Of a DNA stretch of 64,000 nucleotides, positions 20,736 through 31,450 are shown in pieces; positions within the stretch are counted from its first letter, which is position 1, and the number at the start of each line of letters is the position of its first letter. The stretch comes from Ariolimax columbianus. Its lineage: Eukaryota > Mollusca > Gastropoda > Stylommatophora > Arionidae. Both the position numbers and the translations under genes were made by a program. The notes under the pieces are model-generated. The model was not told where the DNA came from. It did no database searches and saw nothing but the letters and a program-made list of their open reading frames with translations. The DNA lies in contig JAVGWX010000004.1 in NCBI GenBank assembly GCA_036924085.1, positions 81,298,941 through 81,362,940 on the forward strand, given 5' to 3'.

Positions 20736-21704
20736 AACTCTTTTTTGGAATAGCAACCCGATGTTATATTTTATTTCCTTTGAGGGTCTATCTTGCTTGG
20801 GAGCTTGAGACGGCTTGGAGGATGCTCCTAGTATAATGACCCTTTTCTCTGTAATTGTGTTTTTTATGGTAGAAATTGCAAATTCGGAGGCAAACTATCG
20901 ATTATGCCAGTCTCCCTGATAACCTTTTACTATATTATTTTAAACTTGGAATGACCCTTGTCCGTTTGCGTGGACTTCTAGTTCTCCTATTTTAACCAAC
21001 TTCTCTCTGCAGAATCTTGTAAACCAATAATTAGACATTAGGTTAATTTATAAGTGAGAGAACTTACCGTGTGTACTCATTCTCTACTAAAGCGATTTGT
21101 TAAGCTATCAAATTTCAAAAGCTATTGCCAACAAAAAAAACGTTGTTTTGTTTTTTTAAATATATATTTACTTGCACCGAGAGTGAGATCTCAGAAGCAC
21201 GTGTTTATCGAGTTAGAAAATCATGAATCATACACGGTAAACATTGAAGATGACGCAGGTGAAGAAATCGACACAAGCTATGACTTTTTTCAAAGATTAA
21301 AGTCGCGAAGATCGCCTCAATTTCGTTACAAGAAATATACGTAATACTGTCATGAACGCTGCAGTTGAACGTATCAAACTTTTCATTAAAAAATGCACAA
21401 ATAAGTTGTTTAAAACCCAATTCCCCAATTCACCAAAAAAATACCAAAATAAGAAACAATATTGCTTCTGTAGTCCCAAAGGACAAACGTGTTTTAGTAT
21501 CAATAAAATCTTTACAAAACAACGAAGTTGTTTTCTTTACATTTACATGTTTCTGACTTATATGATCATCGGAATAGCCGAGTGATCACGCTTGTTTTCT
21601 CCAGTCTGCATGACAACAAGAGGACTATTTGATACGTGGATTGAAAAGTAGGGATTCTATTATGTACTGTTCATAAAGAGGCTTCAAGGCAGGACAGATA
21701 AATA
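20736..21704. other. no recognised gene
   Basis: Several frames of 60-97 aa. One (21054-21344, plus) has a compositionally normal C-terminal half (KHVFIELENHESYTVNIEDD) and could be a decayed or unrecognised exon, but I found no domain and no convincing splice sites. Confidence 0.4.
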
Positions 21705-22860
21705 CGAAACTAACGTGTAATGATTGTAGAGAGACTATTAAACCTCCATGATTTATAAGGAGATTGTTAAACGTACAATGGTTGTAAAGAGATTGTTAAA
21801 CCTTTATTATTTATAAGGGGATTGTTAAATGTGAAATGGTTGTAAAGAAATTACTAAACGGGCAATTAATGTAAAGAGATTGTGAAACCTCTATTATCTA
21901 TAAGGGAGTTGTTAAACGTACAATGGTTATAAAGAGATTGTTAAACGTGAAATGGTTATAAAAAGATTGTTAAACGTGAAATGGTTGCCTAGAGATTGCT
22001 AAACGTGAAATGATTGTAAGGGAATTGTCAAACGTAATATGATTGTAAAGAGTTTTCTAAACGTGAAATGGTTGTAAAGAGATTATTAACCGGAAATGGT
22101 TGTAAGGGGATTGTTAAACGTAAAATGGTTGTAAATAGATTGTTAACCAGGAAATTATTGTAAAGAGACTGTTAAACCTCAATTATTTATAAAGGAATTG
22201 TTAAACGTGAAATAGCTGTAAGGAGATTGTTAAACGTGAAATGGTTGTAAAGATATTGTTAAACGTACAACAATGCAAATAGATTGTTAAATGTGAAATC
22301 TTTGTAAAGATATTGTTAAACGCGCAATGAATGTAAAGAGATTGTTAAACCTATATTAATTATAAGAATATTGTTAAACGTAAAATGACTGTAAGGAGAT
22401 TGGGGAATGTGCAATGAATGTAAAGAGATTGTTAAATGTGCAATGAATGTAAAGAGATTGTTAAATGTGCAATGAATGTAAAGAGATTGTTAAATGTGCA
22501 ATGAATGTAAAGAGATTGTTAAATGTGCAATGAATGTAAAGAGATTGTTAAATGTGCAATGAATGTAAAGAGATTGTTAAATGTGCAATGAATGTAAAGA
22601 GATTGTTAAATGTGCAATGAATGTAAAGAGATTGTTAAATGTGCAATGATTGATGTGCATTTCTTTGTTAGGAGATTGTTGAGTTGGCAATGGTTGTAAG
22701 ATGATTGTTGAACGCGCAATGATTGTAAGTAGATTGATAAACATGTACAGGTTGCAAGGAGATTGTGGAACGTGCAATGGTTCAACGAATATTATTGAAA
22801 GTGCAAAAATTTAAGTAAATTGTTGAACAAGCAAGAATTGTAAATATATAACGCTATATG
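21705..22860. repeat. 29-bp minisatellite, AAAGAGATTGTTAAA core
   Basis: About 39 units. Degenerate outside, nearly perfect at 22420-22650 where nine units of TGTGCAATGAATGTAAAGAG-ATTGTTAAA occur in a row. The homogenised centre suggests recent local amplification. Confidence 0.93.
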
Positions 22861-22875
22861 TCTTTCTGGGTCCTG

Positions 22876-23412
22876 AAATTATTGTTGTTGTTGTTGTTAT
22901 TGAATTCCCACAATGAGTAGTATTGATCTTTTGTGCGACCCGTAGAGGACATTTAGTAGCGAGTTGTTGCAGCTTTTTCCATATCCCGGGCGTGCTGAGG
23001 AAGGTGAACCGGGGTCCTCCAGTCGGTTGTGCTTGGCTTCATCTGCGTGTCGCTCACTACTACGGAGATAACATTGATCCCTCATCTTATTAGACAGGCT
23101 GCCATGAAAACAACCCGTTTTCCAGAAGGGCTACGAGGAAGTCAAGGTGAGGGTCTTGGCCAGTATGTTTTGCCTGACACTGACTAACAAGTCTGATCAG
23201 TATGTTATTTCTGACCCTGACTAACAAGTCTGATCAGTATGTTTTGTCTGACCCAGACTGACAAGTCTGACCAGTATGTTTTGCCTGAGCCAGACTAACA
23301 CGTCTGATCAGTATGTTTTGTCTGACCCAGACTGACAAGTCTGACCAGTATGTTTTGCCTGAGCCAGACTAACAAGTCTGATCAGTATGTTTTGCCTGAC
23401 CCTGACTACCTC
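22876..23412 (-). mobile_element. family T copy with seven 37-bp units
   Basis: Plus-strand order: (TTG)n, TTGAATTCCCACAATGAGTA, the body (GTGCTTGGCTTCATCTGCGT, GTCGCTCACTACTACGGAGA, CAGGCTGCCATGAAAACAAC), then from 23160 seven 37-bp units containing AGTATGTTTTGCCTGA and CTAACAAGTCTGATC. The best copy for defining the element. Confidence 0.9.
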
Positions 23413-23815
23413 CAGAAGTCAGCTATTTTTGAATTAGTAATGACGTGTGCATCACAGATATCTTAAACACCGAAAGCCACCACATATTTCACAACAAAGG
23501 TGGCTTTTACTTTATACCCATATCAAGCACTCTAAATAAGGTTGGATGTGATGAATGACGCTCCCCTGCGTCTGATATGAGTCTCTCCAGAGGGCGTGTT
23601 GTGTCCGCACCAATCATTGTAGACATGACAACCGGAATCGCGGACATCAGAACGTGAAAACCATGACGACGCAGACGCTTTTATCGGAACCACGCGGACA
23701 TGTCTCGTCCTTGGTAACACACCCTTGCTGTTAAGTGTGGATATAGTAGTATTAATGTCAAGATTATAATGTCTAGTATTGGTTTTCACAGATTAACGAG
23801 TGTTATCAATGCCCG
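23413..23815. other. no recognised feature
   Basis: GC-richer stretch around 23570-23720 without a recognised domain. Confidence 0.35.
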
Positions 23816-23940
23816 TGTGTGTGTGGGGGGGGGGGGGGAGATGTTGAAGATAGTAGAGAGGTCACCGCCCCGGTGTGTGTGTGGGGGGGGGGGGAGAGAT
23901 GTTGAAGATAGTAGGAGAGGTCACCGCCCCGGTCTGTCGA
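23816..23940. repeat. two-copy direct repeat with G-run
   Basis: GTGTGTGTGGGGGGG...AGATGTTGAAGATAGTAG...GTCACCGCCCCGG occurs twice, about 60 bp apart. A further G-run lies at 24003-24016. Confidence 0.85.
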
Positions 23941-24019
23941 GAAATTGACCAAAGGAGAATTAATGTGGTTGTTAACGTATTAAGCCCGTCAATGGGATTG
24001 AAGGGGGGGGGGGGGGCAA

Positions 24020-24260
24020 AGGGGTTGTGAGCTTGGCTTATAAACCCAACGTATCCAGTTCAAATCACGTTTTCTCTAGTTTGACAGTCCGATTGTCGGG
24101 GATTTGTTAATGGTATGACTGCTTCTTCCCCAATCTTCAAATGGGTACTTGATGAAATCAGGGGTAATTCGAAGCCGCCGCTGGAACAACGGATTTTGCG
24201 CTATGTCGTCGGTACTTTTCGCAATACTTACTTATGTGTCCAAGCACCGCGTCCATAGCG
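24020..24260 (+). mobile_element. SINE-C copy (tRNA-like head)
   Basis: B-box-like CAGTTCAAATCACG at about 24056, then GGTATGACTGCTTC and TGGGTACTTGATGA. The 43.3-kb copy parallels it (GGTTCAAATGACTTCACG, GGTACGACCGCTTC, TAGGTATTTG). Confidence 0.6.
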
Positions 24261-24856
24261 TTCATCCAGTGTTAAGCGACTTGAACTGCCCTGTCATTCG
24301 CCTTCAGTGTGTCGCTCTCGTCCCATGTATCCGGTAGATTGGGACAAATCATCAGAGGACGTAGTTCCTGTACCGCACCGCAGTCACGTGTATTGCCGTT
24401 CAAGAGATCCCATTTATTCATGTTCTTCCTACATCGTGATTCGCCAGTTCGGTCTATTTATTGTCTCCCAACGTAAGTAGGATGAGGGGTGTCCAGGGGC
24501 AGGATTCTCCTGAAACTCAATCCCTGGGTCCTGCATCATTTCGTGCCACAATTCAGTGAGACGACTTTCAGGACTTGATTATACGTACTTTGTTGATTTA
24601 AGAAAAATGTGCCTGGACGTGTCTTGTGATCTGCTCCTGGTGTTCAAACATTGGGTGTCTAAGGTCGTTTTCCTGCATCTTCTGACGGCAGTTGGAGAAA
24701 TGCCAATGATATGGTATAGTTTAGCATTGGGGATGGATTTTAGGCTTCCTGACACTATCCTGCTTGCGTTGTTTATTGCTATGTTAAAGATTATTGCAAT
24801 TAAATGGATTGAGGACATTAATAAACGCCCAAATAACGCGGTGTTATAAGTCGTTT
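24261..24856. other. no recognised gene
   Basis: A 97-aa plus frame (24556-24849) has no recognised domain. Confidence 0.4.
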
Positions 24857-25210
24857 TCGGGATCAAGATGCTGAGCAACGCATGAGCTGCAGAGGTCAGC
24901 CCCCTGAAGCTGACTGCTAGCGTCAGGGTCAGCGAACCAGAGCTGCGAAGACCCTTCAACGCCTTCACGCGGTGATCCTGGACAACAGTCGGTAACTGGG
25001 CAGACTGACTAGGGAGAAGCGATCGAAGAGGGAAGGCTAACCAGGTACATTAAAATGCCTGGTGAAGTCGGATGTGTTATACCAAAAAGTGCAAATATCG
25101 TAGTCAGGCTGTAATCTATAACACAATGAATTCCGTTTTCCGGACTACATCCGGCTACTTGCAAAGCCCTTTTCATGGCCTGGTAGAGGGAGATTGAGAA
25201 CGAGCGACAA
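24857..25210 (+). mobile_element. family G copy (nearly full length)
   Basis: GGGATCAAGATGCTGAGCAA, GCTAGCGTCAGGGTCAGCGA, CACGCGGTGATCCTGGACAA, GAGAAGCGATCGAAGAGGGA, the core TGGTGAAGTCGGATGTGTTA, CTACATCCGGCTACTTGCAA, and CTGGTAGAGGGAGATTGAGA. No GAA tail follows. Confidence 0.85.
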
Positions 25211-25689
25211 AAGTTATTTTCAATTTTAGCCAATCACGTCAATGGGCCAGTATATGTACAAGAGGTAATAACTGCCTTGCAATTGTTCCTTACCTTGAGA
25301 AGGTGAGGGGATGTCTGTGTATCAATGATCCCAATAGCTGTGCCAGAGAAGGCGAAAGATCCCAGAAGGGTAATCCCAAGTCAGACAGGTCAAGGGAAGA
25401 AATCGTATTGAAAACCGACAACTCGCCTAGATCCATCAAATCAAAGCTGGTTACAGAAACATTGACATACAAACAAAACAAACTGTCTTGGAAAAGGGAT
25501 GGCCCCAGAATATGAGAAGTATGAAGCAGTGGGTGCAAGCTGCAAGAAAGCTGCAATGCTAACTGCGAAAATTAACTTTATTCTGTTTACCTAATTGGAG
25601 AGAGGTAGAAATGGTATCTTTAGATCGAACTTTCTGTAGGAGAATTGTCAATGGCCTATGCCCCGAGAGGTGCCACGGATATTGATTGA
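25211..25689. other. no recognised gene
   Basis: No domain or repeat match found; short overlapping frames only. Confidence 0.35.
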
Positions 25690-25935
25690 TTGATTGGGGA
25701 CAAGATGCAGCAGTGCATGAGCTGACAGCAACTGGCGACTCATAGCTGGCTGCTTGTAACAGGGTCAACGAACCATATCTGATCAAGACATTACTCTGCC
25801 TCCACGTGGCGGCCCAGGAAACAGGCTGTGGGAAGGCAAACCAGGTACTAAATACAAATAGCTGGAGTCGAATGCGTTGGGCCAAAAGACGCAGACATAG
25901 CAGTCTAGATGTAAGCTATAACACACGTCCTATTC
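25690..25935 (+). mobile_element. family G copy (diverged)
   Basis: GACAAGATGCAGCAGTGCAT, AGGGTCAACGAACCATATCT, CTCCACGTGGCGG, GGCAAACCAGGTACTAAATA and the core GAGTCGAATGCGTTGGGCCA are recognisable. Followed by GATT-rich repeats. Confidence 0.7.
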
Positions 25936-26849
25936 ATTACGAATGACAAAGAAGAATAAGATTGATTGATTTATTTATTGGTTGATTGATTGATTGTCGG
26001 AAGTAAAAATAAAGAGATCAATGCTGAATCGCTGTTTTTACTGTTGCTAAAATTCACTGTCTCATCTGGTTGTTCATCCTTCTTGTTTGTTTGTTCTGAT
26101 TTGTTAATTGTTCGTATTCGGTCTTTGCCCTTGACGAAAATATTGTGACTGGCTTCCTCTTCTTCCTCTCGTCTGCCACGTTTGTTTTGATTTTTTTGGT
26201 GTGTGTTTTGTTTTTTTGTTTTTTTTTGTATTACGTCTGCACGCGAAGTCCGATTCCATGGATAACGGTTAACTGCAGTGAAGAGTTGTTCAAGAATCCC
26301 AAACAGTTTTGTGTGGGGGTTCACCTCTGTGGTCCAGTGCTCTGGTTGATCTGGATTTTATTCCTTGCCCCTCCAGGCCTCGCATGGCATGCTAGGGAGA
26401 CCGCCAGTAAATGAAAAGTATATTCTATTGAGGCACAGAATCTGGCACCGCTCTTGTCTGGAGGAACAGTTTGAGCATCGAGGCGTTTTTTGTGTGGGTT
26501 TTTTTAAGAATTGTGTGTAGACATATTTGTTATTAAAGACAGTGTGTTGTATTGGACCATAGTGGCTAGTGTGCCCTCTGGTCTGGTTCATCTGTCTTCA
26601 ACACCTGCGGGGATGTACTCCACGACTGGCAGTGAGCTTTGACAGACTTACCCTCGTTCGCTGTCCCATCTTACTTACCCTTGGGATTAAAACCCAACCT
26701 TCGACAAGATTACTTGATCCACGAACGTGAAGGTGCAGAAGACTCTTACAATACAGGTGTCGTTTTGTTTATGCCCTAGTGTCGTCACAGGGGTATTGTT
26801 TATAAGTTGTTATCTACAAGTAAGGGAAACTGAGTCGCTAGTCCAGTCA
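25936..26849. other. no recognised gene
   Basis: GATT/TTGATT patches (25675-25700 and 25965-25995), then unassigned sequence. Confidence 0.4.
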
Positions 26850-27130
26850 GACACAACATACTGACCAGGATTGTCTTGACAATTAAGGCACAATATTTAG
26901 GACGAGACCAACATCTTCCATGTAGCATTCCCTGAAAATGAGATCCTGCTCTCCGTAATATTGAGCGTCACGCAGATGAAGCCAATCATAGCACAACCGC
27001 CTGGAGAATAGCGGTCCACCTTCATCAGCACACTCGGGATGTAAAGAAAGCTACTACAACCCGCCACTTAACGATCTTTTCAGGGCGCACAAAAAGAGTC
27101 AACTTACTCATTGATGGCACTCATCATAAT
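26850..27130 (+). mobile_element. family T copy (diverged)
   Basis: Body landmarks: GAGCGTCACGCAGATGAAGC, CAATCATAGCACAACCGCCT, CACCTTCATCAGCACACTCG, TTTTCAGGGCGCACAAAAAG. The (CAA)n end is replaced by CATCATAATC-type sequence; no clear 37-bp unit. Confidence 0.75.
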
Positions 27131-27979
27131 CATCATCAAGTGCTCTTTTGCATCGTAGGTTGACGGTAATGGATCTCTAGCTGTCTCTACCCCGTGACAG
27201 ATTGGTACACTCAGTCAAACTGCATCCTGACCACATCTTGAAATTACATGTCCATCTGAACCTTTGCCACCCCCCCCCCCCCCCCTTTCGGACTATCTTG
27301 CCCTCCAATATAATTTTCAGCAGAAATGGTTGACATTAAGTCATAGCAATCAATAGCAAAAATAAACAATCTTATTTCACTTCAATCCCCGTTTCGAAAA
27401 TCGACATTCTCATTTTCTTATTATTATTCTTCTTTTGCGTTCAGGCTCTTTCTCTAGTCTCGTTGCCAGGTCTGACATCATAGCTCTCTGCATGCTGGGC
27501 AGCTATCCAGTTGCTCTACTCTGTTGTCCCCCGACCATTAGGTTGGTAAAATCATCGATTGCTTGAATGGGTCCTTTCGAGGCTAAGGTCCCGGCCCCGT
27601 TCCTGCCCGGGTGTAGCTGGTAGGGACGTCGCCACAGCGTTAGTTTTTATTGTCGCTTGACTACTCCTGTAGATGAGTATATCGTAATTATTCCCGATGT
27701 CTGCGCCAAACTGACACACTTCGTCTTCGACAAGCCGGTCTGTGTTCTGTATTATGCATTCCATAGCCTTTCCATCTCCCGGTGGTAACGGCAAAACAGC
27801 AGGTTATTTGTAGCAGATATGATTATTCCATTCTTTATTCTTCATTCTATTCTTCTTTTTGAATTTTTTTCTGGTCGCATTATTTCCTTAGGTAAAGTGC
27901 GCGAAAAATACATGTTATTACTTTGTGTGATAGCTTATAGCGTTGTAACACATCCGTCGTCTACACGGCATATTTTCAA
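27131..27979. other. no recognised gene; C-run
   Basis: C-run at about 27270-27286. An 80-aa minus frame (27552-27794) starting MPLPPGDGKAMEC has normal composition but no recognised domain. Confidence 0.4.
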
Positions 27980-28200
27980 TTCAGTTCAAGTGCCATCTAT
28001 CTCTGCATCGAAGGTCGACTTCAATGGATTTCCAGTTTACTATATCTCTTGTCGTAATTTTGCAATCTGGCAGGATTCTTTCAGTCCTTCTCCTGATGTT
28101 ATCCACCCACTTAAAACGTTGTCTGTTTCTTGAACGACTGCCTTCCACCCCATCCTTCATTATGGTCTTCAACAAGGAGATATGTCTTGGATGAGACAAA
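27980..28200 (-). pseudogene. RTE-like LINE C-terminus
   Basis: Minus frame: HPRHISLLKTIMKDGVEG, NRQRFKWVDNIRRRTERILP, NWKSIEVDL. This corresponds to the 'L...I..G.VEG.R.RGR.R..W.DNI..WT' end of RTE-like LINEs; one continuous 72-codon frame. Only the extreme C-terminus is present. Confidence 0.85.
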
Positions 28201-28204
28201 AGAT

Positions 28205-28550
28205 GGAGCCGTAACCGGCTGCGGGTCTACATTGCTCTTCTGTTTTAGTTCATTATTGATGCCGCCAGACCACGGATTTGACTGGAATTCACAGGGAAGG
28301 CTTCAAGAGTAAACCCTGAGAGAAAATCTGCATCTTGTGCTATCTCCAGTCGTCTCGATAAATTCCTTGCCCCTGGCCAAGGGTAGCTCAGGACCAGAGA
28401 GTGAGGTTGACAAAAAGCGCAGTTTCTTCCTCACTTTAATCCAAATCACCGCCTCATAGTCACACATTTCAGCGGACACATCAATAGGAAAGATTGTCCA
28501 CATGGCTTAACAAAGCGAGTGATCTTCATCACTTGTGATGGACGAACATC
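28205..28550. repeat. dispersed repeat segments B and D (joined)
   Basis: GCTGCGGGTCTACATTGCTC (B) and GTTTCTTCCTCACTTTAATC plus GTGATGGACGAACATC (D) recur at 34.44-34.56 and 34.85-35.15 kb. There B and D are separated by about 280 bp. Confidence 0.7.
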
Positions 28551-28929
28551 ATGTATTGTTAAATGTCCAAAATAACTGAACTCTCTAACCCTGATTTCGA
28601 TCATTAATTATCTTTCCACTCCTATCATTTTTAATATCTCCACATTTGTTTTTTTCTCTTTCAAAGAAATGCGACCAAATCTTCTATATACTCACATTTC
28701 AATGCTTCAATACTCTTTTCCAACTTGTTATTCAGTGTCTATATTTTTGCTCCAAAAAGTAGTGACGAGTAAAGATAACACTTGATAATTCTCATTTTCA
28801 ATGTATGGTTTATCTGTTAGGATGACAGTATTTTTAGGACCGGGATTTCCGTTTCCGTCGTCTTCTCCCGGCGACTACACGAATGTAGCCAGCTTCTAGC
28901 GCCACCACTTGATGCAGAATAGGGACTAA
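28551..28929. other. no recognised gene
   Basis: Part of this may be old LINE sequence; no motif was decisive. Confidence 0.35.
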
Positions 28930-29162
28930 AATGGCGTTGATTCGCTGATACAGACTCAAACATCTATGAGTCACCTATGATTCGCTGACACAGACTCAAA
29001 CATCTATGAGTCGGCTATGATACGCTGACACAGACTCAAACATCTATGAGTCGGCTATGATTCGCTGACATAGACTCAAACATCTATGAGTCGGCTATGA
29101 TTCGCTGACACAGACTCAAACAATAATGAGTCACCTATGATACGCTGATACAGACGCAAACA
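28930..29162. repeat. 40-bp tandem repeat
   Basis: Six units of 40 bp with GATTCGCTGACACAGACTCA and AACATCTATGAGTC. Confidence 0.95.
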
Positions 29163-29454
29163 TCACTGCTTGTTGTCATCTTTTTCGCTGTATCCACCTC
29201 TCCCCCCCTCCCCCCCCCCCCCCCCCAAATGTGTGTTCTGTAATTTGCGCCTAATTCCTATGTGCTTCAAAGACATGCTTACAGCGTCAGTAAAAGCCGT
29301 TGGTACAATGCCCGAGACCTGGGAAGCTGCATGGGTCAAATCTCGTCGTGACGGTGCAGTGGCATGCGAGGCATTCATAAAACTAGTAGCTGGACAATGC
29401 AGGGAGACTAGAATAGCCCATAGAAGGAAGCCTTCACGTTAGAAGAACATTCCT
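29163..29454. other. poly-C tract and unassigned sequence
   Basis: C-run at about 29200-29226. Frames of 71-90 aa on both strands without a recognised domain. Confidence 0.4.
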
Positions 29455-29800
29455 TGCCTTTCTTCCTCTTCTTCTTCTTTTCGTTTATTCTCTTTTGCTT
29501 TTCAGCGTCAGGTTATCTATACAGCTAGCCCTACTGTGTGCTTTATACACAGTGACATTCACTGCCTCATATATTTCCGTCAGCACACTTTTTCGTGTTC
29601 GGCCTTTCATCTTGAATCCATTGTATCTATATAGGATTGTTTGTTGGCGGGAGAGGGGGGGGTGGTGTTAGTCTATGTAGTCTAATACTGGTGTTGTTCT
29701 CACCAGTCTCATGATGTCATCGTTTCTGATCATGTCTCTCCTTGATACACCCGTTCCCTGTCTACACTGTTCAAAAGCATTGAGTTCCTCAGTCACATTC
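29455..29800 (-). pseudogene. LINE C-terminal fragment with GAA-like tail
   Basis: Minus strand: GVSRRDMIRNDDIMRLVRTTPVLDYI, similar to 'R..R..IRN.DI...L...P+...I' of LINE C-termini, then FKMKGRTRKS. It ends at GAAGAAGAAGAGGAAG (29462-29478 in reverse). Frameshifted. Confidence 0.6.
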
Positions 29801-29876
29801 GAACCAATTAACTAATCCAACATCTTCTAAACCGATGATTAGTGATACTGAGCGTCATCACCCGGGATAGGAGACA
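29801..29876. other. short spacer
   Basis: No feature recognised. Confidence 0.3.
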
Positions 29877-30352
29877 CGTCTGGTCAGGCAAAATATATTG
29901 ATAAGGACCCCATGTTACTTCCGTGCAGTTCTCCTTGGAAACAGGGGAAGGAAGACTAACGTCTGGTCAGTTGAAATATGCTGATCAGACATGTTAGTCA
30001 GGGTCAGGGACACCATGCTGATCAGACATGTTAGTCAGGATCCGGCAAAATATATTGGACAAGACCCTCACCTTGACTTCTCCGTATCCTTTCCTGGAAT
30101 CGGGCTGTTTTCATGGCAGCCTGGCCAAGAAGGTGAGGAATTGACGTGATCCCCGCAGTAGTGAGCGACACGCAGAGGAAACTAAGCATAGCACAACAGC
30201 CTGGAGGACCCCCTCCCATTTTCATCAGCATGTTCGGGATGTGAGGAAAGCTACTGCGACCTGTCACTTAACGACCTTTTCAAGGGCGCACAAAAGAGTA
30301 AACCTACTCATTGCTGGCATTTGAAACAACAACAACAACAACAACAACCTCT
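29877..30352 (+). mobile_element. family T copy with about three units
   Basis: Left end has minisatellite units (GCTGATCAGACATGTTAGTC, GGGTCAGG) with an irregular insertion. Body: GTTTTCATGGCAGCCTGGCC, GTGAGCGACACGCAGAGGAA, AGCATAGCACAACAGCCTGG, GGGCGCACAAAAGAGTAAAC. Ends in (CAA)n at 30330-30350. Confidence 0.88.
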
Positions 30353-30480
30353 CCGATTGTCCTGACAAAAGTCATCGACTATTTTAAATAGTATTTCGGC
30401 TGCGGTTTGACTATTTTCACGCTCCAGTGCACACAGCTGAACTTCATGAGAGTGGGGTCCTTCGTCCAATTTGCTGACTA
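30353..30480 (-). repeat. dispersed repeat segment C
   Basis: CACACAGCTGAACTTCATGA and flanks match 14.1 and 34.65 kb. Starts right after the family T (CAA)n end. Confidence 0.5.
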
Positions 30481-30671
30481 CGTTATTAATTATCATTATT
30501 ATTAGAAGTGCTGGCTGCTACATGGGTGGAGAAGGGATATATATGTCTGAAACCTGCTGGAACTTGTCTGGATCTACTGTGCTGGCCATGGTGGGGGTCT
30601 GCGGGAATATAAAATCTAACATCTTGGTCTCAAAGGCACCCACAGTCGGGACATTGGCAAAGGATATTTTT
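30481..30671. other. unassigned stretch
   Basis: A 50-codon minus frame (KISFANVPTVGAFETKMLDF...) has ordinary composition but no recognised domain. SINE-B lies immediately beyond it. Confidence 0.3.
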
Positions 30672-31075
30672 AAGTTTAGTTTTTTTTTAGTTTAGTTGAA
30701 GAGACAGCGTCATTGCACACGGTGTAACCCATAAGTGCTCTATTCTTCTCCATATTTGTTGGAGAATCTCAGAACAATGCACCAACTCCGTAGCTCTGAC
30801 GAGAATCCTGTAATAGATTCGGTAGATTTTTAACATAATTTTTTTAATTTTGCCCGGGCAGCAGTCTTCAAGCCTACTCTTTTCGATTTCCAACTACCGG
30901 GGGATTTTTAACGCGCGCGACACTGTCCACGGGCGTCCGATCTATACTACCCAGAGAGATCTTCGCAAATACCAGAAACTCCACGTGAAGAAATCCCGAT
31001 CAGCACCGTGATTTGAACCTGCGACCCCCAGCACCCGAGGCAGTTGTCTTACCTCGAAACCATTCACTCCCACAT
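30672..31075 (-). mobile_element. SINE-B copy (tRNA-derived)
   Basis: On the minus strand: tRNA-like head with GGTTTCGAGG and B box GGGTCGCAGGTTCAAATC; then TCGGACGCCCGTGGACAG, TAGTTGGAAATCGAAAAGAG, GAGCACTTATGGGTTACACC and GTGCAATGACGCTGTCTCTT, with a tail of AACTAAACTA-type pentamers. About 390 bp. Same structure at 35.2-35.6 and 62.6-63.2 kb. Confidence 0.9.
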
Positions 31076-31099
31076 TTGAAATGTAGTTCTACCATAGAT

Positions 31100-31450
31100 T
31101 TGAACAAGAAAGGAGATTCATTGACAATGCCCTTATTCTGGGTAGGCGCACAAAGACAAATGTTAAAAATGATACAAAAACGATGTTTAAGTTTGCTGGG
31201 ACAGAGCACAATATGTAACATGAGAGTCCCCTATGGAAGATACTAGAGGCCAAGATTCATAGGAAAAGAGGAACTATGCAACCAAGTCTCACCCTTACAT
31301 CTCAGACATGCAGAGCAGAGACATTAAAGTAGAACCTATGCTGACATGAAGATAGCTGCAGAGGATATGGTCAAATGAAGAGACTTCATCATACAGTCTG
31401 TCTTAGGACTTATCAACCAGATAATGGTGATGACCAACCATTTGATGATG
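31100..31450 (+). pseudogene. LINE C-terminal fragment
   Basis: Frames give AQRQMLKMIQKRCLSLLGQS, then KRKRGTM-type basic sequence and ADMKIAAEDMV. The minus-strand copy at 36.04-36.3 kb has RRQILKMIQKRSFSWIGHN and the same downstream layout, so both are one LINE family. Confidence 0.7.

Noticed and set aside
21054..21344. Host exon in the 96-aa plus frame
   Set aside because: Ordinary composition in the C-terminal half, but no recognised domain, no clear splice sites, and a T-rich first half. Left uncalled.
27552..27794. Host exon in the 80-aa minus frame starting MPLPPGDGKAMEC
   Set aside because: No recognised domain and no supporting splice or neighbouring coding signals; cannot be supported.
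28205..28550. Protein-coding exon conserved between the 28.3- and 34.9-kb copies
   Set aside because: Conserved DNA, but stops fall in different frames in each copy; treated as a dispersed repeat.
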